Made by a program: the position numbers and the translations under genes
The notes under the pieces: model-generated
What the model was told of the DNA's origin: nothing
Database searches by the model: none
Seen by the model: the letters and a program-made list of their open reading frames with translations, nothing else
Origin: JAYZDB01 sp036338025
GTDB taxonomy: Bacteria > Planctomycetota > UBA1135 > UBA2386
Assembly: GCA_036338025.1 (NCBI GenBank)
Contig: JAYZDB010000325.1
Coordinates: forward strand, 1-10,411
Direction of reading: 5' to 3'
DNA length: 10,411 nt
Shown here: one piece after another, positions 7,126-10,411 of the stretch
How the letters are laid out: each line of letters opens with the position of its first letter
Numbering within the stretch: the first letter of the stretch is position 1

Positions 7126-8484
7126 ATGAAGCTCCTCGTGCTCAACGTGGTCGGGCTGCGGCCCAAGGATCTGGTCCACGCGCCCAACCTACGTCGGCTT
7201 GGGGAGACCGGCATGGTCGCGCCGATGCAGACGGTTTTTCCGGCGGTGACCTGCACTGTGCAGGCGACCTGGCTGACCGGAGGTCTGCCTCGTGATCACG
7301 GCATCGTGGCCAACGGCTGGTATTTTCGCGACCTCGCGCAGGTGTGGTTCTGGCGTCAAGCCAATCAGTTGGTGCAGGGAGAGAAGTTCTACGAGACCGC
7401 CGGTCGACGTGATCCCGAGTTCTCCTGCGCGAAGATGTTCTGGTGGTTCAACATGTACGCTGATGTTGCATACAGCGTGACACCGCGACCCGAGTACCAC
7501 GCGGACGGTCTGAAGAAGCCCGGTCTCTACTCCCACCCAGCGGACTTGCACGAGGCCCTGCAGACCCAGCTCGGCGATTTTCCGCTGTTCAACTTCTGGG
7601 GGCCGACGGCGGACATTCGCTCGACGCGTTGGATCACCGACGCGACGCTGCGGGTGATCGAGGAGCGGGATCCCAACCTGGCCTTGGCCTACCTTCCGCA
7701 TCTGGACTACGACCACCAGCGCTTTGGTCCCGACGATTCTCGTTCCCATGCAGCGGTTGCCGAGGTCGACCGTGAGGCTGGTCGCCTGATTGATGCGGCG
7801 CAGGCTCGGGGCGCCAAGGTCATCGCGATGTCGGAGTACGGGATCGAGGACGTGGATACCCCGGTGTTTCTCAATCGGCTGCTACACGAGCGAGGGTATC
7901 TGCAGGTGCAAGAGACAAGTCACGGGCAACTGCTCGACTTCGGTGCGAGCCGTGCCTTTGCGGTGGCGGACCACCAGGTGGCGCACGTGTATGTCCGCGA
8001 TCCCGGCGATCTGGCAGCGCTACGCGAACTGCTCGGTTCGGCCGACGGTGTAGCACGAGTGATGGACCGCGAAGCCCAGGCTGAGGTCGGCACCGACCAC
8101 GAGAGAAGCGGGGAACTCGTTTTGGAGGCGGCACCAGGGCATTGGTTTGCGTACCACTATTGGCTGGACGAGTCCCGCCGACCAGACTTCGCGACTACGG
8201 TCGATATTCACCGCAAGCCCGGCTACGACCCGACCGAGCTGTTCGTGGATCCGAAGCTCGCCATGCCGAAGCTCAAGGTGGCGTTCACACTGCTGAAGAA
8301 GAGCCTGGGCTTTCGCTACTTGATGGACGTCATCGGTACTGATCCGTCGATTGTGCGGGGGTCTCACGGCCGCCTCTACTCCGACCCTGAGCGTGGCCCG
8401 GTGTTCCTGAGTTCGGACGCGGCAGATGCTGCAGATCAGGTTCAGGCAACAGACGTCAGAAGGCGAATTCTCGATTCGCTCTAG
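7126..8484 (+). CDS. Type I phosphodiesterase/nucleotide pyrophosphatase-like protein (alkaline phosphatase superfamily, atypical metal site)
   Basis: From the ATG at 7126 the protein is 452 residues and opens directly with the first core strand (LLVLNVVGL), so the upstream in-frame ATG at 7054, which adds 24 unrelated residues, is not favoured. The alkaline phosphatase superfamily core is evident: VFPAVTCT with Thr42 at the nucleophile position, then WLTGGLPRDHGIVANGWYFRD, matching the nucleotide pyrophosphatase pattern. Further blocks are FWWFNMYA, FPLFNFWGP, YLPHLDYDHQRFGP (D193), MSEYGI (E237, Y238), SRAFAVADHQVAHVYV, DHERSGE, VDIHRKPGYDPTELF and VRGSHGR. Several positions that bind zinc in classical nucleotide pyrophosphatases differ (V9 for Asp, Q198 for His, E237-Y238 for Asp-His). 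From memory these blocks recur in a widespread bacterial family annotated only as alkaline phosphatase family protein, sometimes near eboundin-type clusters; no such cluster is visible here. No signal peptide, so probably cytoplasmic. Substrate unknown. It runs convergently into the M61-like gene. Confidence 0.85.
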   Translation: MKLLVLNVVGLRPKDLVHAPNLRRLGETGMVAPMQTVFPAVTCTVQATWLTGGLPRDHGIVANGWYFRDLAQVWFWRQANQLVQGEKFYETAGRRDPEFSCAKMFWWFNMYADVAYSVTPRPEYHADGLKKPGLYSHPADLHEALQTQLGDFPLFNFWGPTADIRSTRWITDATLRVIEERDPNLALAYLPHLDYDHQRFGPDDSRSHAAVAEVDREAGRLIDAAQARGAKVIAMSEYGIEDVDTPVFLNRLLHERGYLQVQETSHGQLLDFGASRAFAVADHQVAHVYVRDPGDLAALRELLGSADGVARVMDREAQAEVGTDHERSGELVLEAAPGHWFAYHYWLDESRRPDFATTVDIHRKPGYDPTELFVDPKLAMPKLKVAFTLLKKSLGFRYLMDVIGTDPSIVRGSHGRLYSDPERGPVFLSSDAADAADQVQATDVRRRILDSL

Positions 8485-8504
8485 TGGCGGCACTACTTTG
8501 CCAC
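8484..8504 (+). terminator. Weak hairpin spanning the convergent stop codons
   Basis: GTGGC at 8484-8488 pairs with GCCAC at 8500-8504. Two G-U pairs can extend the stem in the rightward transcript, leaving a 7-base loop. It covers the 8-bp gap between the two convergent stop codons. No T-run follows, so this is at best a factor-assisted or weak terminator. Confidence 0.2.
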
Positions 8505-10076
8505 GACTTGGGTCATTCTTGTCTGGGTTCCCACGGCCGACTCGGACGGCTTCTCGGCCAATCTGACCTGCCAGCGTGGCGGCCGGCGGCGGTTCGGTTT
8601 CGGCATCCGGGGGTTGCCCTTCTTGGGGAGTGTTGCGCTGACCGCTTGCGCGATGATGCCGACCCGAGCCAGGGAAGTTTGCAGCGGCAACTCGCCTGTG
8701 CCATGGACGAACGCCGCAAAAAACTTCTCGAGTGGTTTACCCAAGGTCTCGGCGCAGGCGTCGGCGATCTTGCGATTGGTCACGGGGACTCTTCGCTTGA
8801 CCATTGCTTGGATGGCTCCGTCGAGCGATCGGGTGTTCAAGCTCCGGGAGCGGATTTCGATATCGAGCAAGAGTCCGATTAGCAGTCCTTTGGTTTTCGG
8901 GTCAGGGCCCAGGGGCGATTTCTTCGGACCGCGCCGCTGTAGGTGCGTACCAGCATCGGTGACGCTGACGGTCAGCCGGCGTGGATCACGCTGGAGTTTG
9001 TTGATGTGTGCAGAGATGTGGGCCGTCCAGTACTTCTTCGGATCCGTAAAACCCGCGCGTACCAGTGAGATCTCCGCGAGATACTCGGTAACGCCTTGGA
9101 AGAACCAACTCTCCGGCCCGGCCGTTGGCTGCTGGAGGTTCGTGGCCTGCAGTGGGTACATCCACGACCATAGGTGAGCCCGCGAGATATTGAGCAACTG
9201 TGCGTTCGACGAGCGCAGGGAATGGGTGAGGATCTCAGCACCGTTGCGGTGCCCGATCGTGCTGGGCGTTGTCGTTCTGCGTCCGACGAGGTAGACGTAC
9301 GATTCTTGCCCGTTGGGCCCGAGCGAGTGCGCCTGGCTGTAGGCGATCTTCTTCAGTTGGGATTGGAACAACACCAGATCGGTGCGGTCGCGCTCAAAGC
9401 CGGTTAGATGCACGCGGTACTTCCGACCAGCGGCCTGAAACTCCAGCACGCGAGACGTGCCGATGTGGAAGGGGCTGTCGGCCAGGGTGGCAAAGTCGGG
9501 GGTCCGGTAGCTGCCATCCGCGCTGCGGCTGAGTGTACTGGCGACCTTGAATCCAGCGGGTAGCTGGAACGTGATTCGCTGCGGAGTGCCGGCGTTTGCC
9601 GGAGCAAACAGCCAGGTGGTCGCGGCTCGAAGAGAGTAGCCCTGGTAATAGCGGATGACCTTGGACTCGCCAGCGACCTCGAAGGTATGCGATTGGCGCT
9701 GGCCGAGTCCGCTCTGCACCTGGCGTCCGGTCAGCGGAGTTTCATGGGTCAGCACGACCGTGGTCTCGCCACTGGTGTCTACCGTCCACGCACCACTTGA
9801 GCGAGTTGCCCGGGCACCGGTGGACGATGTCACGACGAGTTTGTCATGAATGGAGTCGAGGCTCAGAGGTCGGCTGGCGCGAGCTACGAAGCGGGGCATG
9901 GCCACCTTCAATTGCCCACCTCGGCAACCGCGGAAGGTCGTGGTGACAGTCGCGGCCTCGGCACCTATGTCGAACCGGAAATGGTGGTGTACCTCGGTTT
10001 GGGCCGCCGCTACCGTGTCAATTCCGGCCGCGATGCCGACCGTCAGGATGCCAACCCAAGGCCTTGCTGGAGTCAT
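8493..10076 (-). CDS. Exported M61-like pseudopeptidase (glycyl-aminopeptidase fold, catalytic residues lost)
   Basis: A 527-residue protein with a probable cleaved signal peptide (residues 1-25, ending VAAAQ), hence periplasmic or secreted. Residues ~28-115 resemble the M61 N-terminal beta domain. The segment 'TPDFATLADSPFHIGTSRV' (residues 192-210) matches the M61 'LvDsP..G' block. The catalytic-domain blocks follow in order but degenerate: STIGH (272-276) for GGLEH, ISRAH (297-301) for HExxH followed by the family's conserved LW, FFQGVTEY (325-332) for the EGxTxY block with the third zinc ligand as Gln327, and PKTKG (393-397) for YYxKG. The alpha-helical region continues (KGLLIGLLLDIEIR, SLDGAIQAMVKR). 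Of the zinc site only His301 remains. The usual C-terminal PDZ domain is not recognisable; a basic Pro-rich tail (residues ~484-502) takes its place. The frame is intact over 1.58 kb, so this is a maintained protein, perhaps binding peptides. No Shine-Dalgarno sequence; a TATTAT box lies 7 bases upstream of the start. Confidence 0.85.
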   Translation of the reverse strand: MTPARPWVGILTVGIAAGIDTVAAAQTEVHHHFRFDIGAEAATVTTTFRGCRGGQLKVAMPRFVARASRPLSLDSIHDKLVVTSSTGARATRSSGAWTVDTSGETTVVLTHETPLTGRQVQSGLGQRQSHTFEVAGESKVIRYYQGYSLRAATTWLFAPANAGTPQRITFQLPAGFKVASTLSRSADGSYRTPDFATLADSPFHIGTSRVLEFQAAGRKYRVHLTGFERDRTDLVLFQSQLKKIAYSQAHSLGPNGQESYVYLVGRRTTTPSTIGHRNGAEILTHSLRSSNAQLLNISRAHLWSWMYPLQATNLQQPTAGPESWFFQGVTEYLAEISLVRAGFTDPKKYWTAHISAHINKLQRDPRRLTVSVTDAGTHLQRRGPKKSPLGPDPKTKGLLIGLLLDIEIRSRSLNTRSLDGAIQAMVKRRVPVTNRKIADACAETLGKPLEKFFAAFVHGTGELPLQTSLARVGIIAQAVSATLPKKGNPRMPKPNRRRPPRWQVRLAEKPSESAVGTQTRMTQVVAK

Positions 10077-10223
10077 TCATGCGATAATACGGGCATCTCA
10101 CGCTTTCGGGACCCACTCTCAGCTGTCTTATCGAGACTTCCGTCTGTCCGCCGCTTGGTGACAATCACTTACACAGACTGCGCGTGGGTCGTAGTCTTTG
10201 TCTAGGGCACATTACTCCCCACG
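10077..10223. other. Divergent intergenic spacer between the M61-like and FG-GAP genes
   Basis: This 147-bp non-coding stretch separates two divergent genes and is slightly less GC-rich than its surroundings. Apart from the leftward TATTAT box I see no clear rightward promoter. A 5-bp inverted pair (AGACT at 10175-10179, AGTCT at 10193-10197) is too short to interpret. Confidence 0.4.
10084..10089 (-). promoter_or_regulatory. Candidate -10 element (TATTAT) for the M61-like gene
   Basis: Read on the - strand the hexamer is TATTAT, five of six matches to the bacterial -10 consensus, ending 7 bases before the ATG at 10076. A transcript from it would start at or within a base or two of the ATG, giving a leaderless mRNA, which fits the absence of a Shine-Dalgarno sequence. 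No good -35 hexamer is visible at 16-18 bp spacing, so the call rests on the -10 alone. Confidence 0.35.
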
Positions 10224-10411
10224 ATGGTGCCCTGTTCCCCCTGCACTCTCGCCGTGTCCAGAATCCAGTCCTTACTGCTCGCCATGGGTGCCTTGGTGGC
10301 CTCGATTGCCAGCCAAGGCCCTGGGCTCAATAACTTCCGTTCGCGCCTGCCGGCGCTGCAGGACGCGGTCACGGTCTGCATCATGCCAGACTTGAACGGT
10401 GACGGCCGTTT
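10224..10411 (+). CDS. Secreted FG-GAP/VCBS repeat-type protein, N-terminal fragment (3' truncated by window)
   Basis: The frame opens after a stop at 10203-10205 and runs uninterrupted to the window end (62 complete codons from the ATG at 10224). An in-frame GTG at 10254 would start the protein as MSRIQSLLLAMGALVASIAS, a tidier signal peptide (basic residue, hydrophobic core, small residues before Gln), so GTG may be the true start; neither has a strong Shine-Dalgarno sequence. After the signal, the visible mature part ends with PDLNGDGR (codons 10386-10409), the Asp-x-Asn-x-Asp-Gly calcium-binding loop typical of FG-GAP/VCBS beta-propeller repeats, common in secreted and surface proteins of planctomycetes and relatives. 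One motif in a 40-residue stretch is limited evidence, so a dockerin-like or other EF-hand-type loop protein is an alternative. It diverges from the M61-like gene across 147 bp. Confidence 0.6.
   Translation, partial: MVPCSPCTLAVSRIQSLLLAMGALVASIASQGPGLNNFRSRLPALQDAVTVCIMPDLNGDGR

Noticed and set aside
9846..10205. Rightward open frame opposite the 5' end of the M61-like gene, running into the spacer
   Set aside because: Mostly antisense to a supported gene with a signal peptide; its product shows no recognisable features.

Overview
The window is a gene-dense, GC-rich bacterial segment with eight recognisable protein genes (two cut by the window edges). No RNA genes, insertion sequences or CRISPR arrays were seen. 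The content suggests a Planctomycetota-like or other sulfatase-rich, probably aquatic, lineage: a secreted lipoprotein sulfatase beside a CehA/McbA-type lipoprotein hydrolase, an FG-GAP/VCBS secreted protein, an AI-2E family permease, and start codons almost without Shine-Dalgarno sequences. This placement is an inference from gene content, not from any marker gene.

Layout. Bases 1-5656 carry four genes on the + strand: the C-terminal part of an M16 zinc-peptidase-family protein (1-983), pyruvate kinase (1062-2513), a lipoprotein sulfatase (2531-4066) and a CehA/McbA-like lipoprotein (4088-5656). The last three are 17 and 21 bp apart and look like one transcription unit. A convergent AI-2E family membrane protein follows (5714-6970, - strand). 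A 155-bp divergent spacer separates it from a phosphodiesterase/nucleotide-pyrophosphatase-like protein (7126-8484, +). Only 8 bp further on it meets an M61-peptidase-like exported protein in convergent orientation (8493-10076, -). A 147-bp divergent spacer then leads into the start of a secreted FG-GAP/VCBS-type protein (10224 onward, +) that is cut by the window end.

Function. The sulfatase and CehA-like protein are both predicted lipoproteins with a Pro at -2 of the lipobox, and may process sulfated or esterified organic matter at the same membrane surface, next to a glycolytic gene. The most striking feature is that three hydrolase-fold proteins depart from the canonical metal-binding residues of their superfamilies. 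The M61 homologue has lost HExxH, the third zinc ligand and other signature positions, and is almost surely a pseudopeptidase. The phosphodiesterase-like protein keeps the Thr nucleophile but has Val, Gln and Glu-Tyr at usual ligand positions. The M16 protein has Asp where the third zinc ligand Glu is expected. The pyruvate kinase carries the Leu/Lys/Val signature of K+-independent enzymes. I found no convincing new multigene defence or mobile system here.
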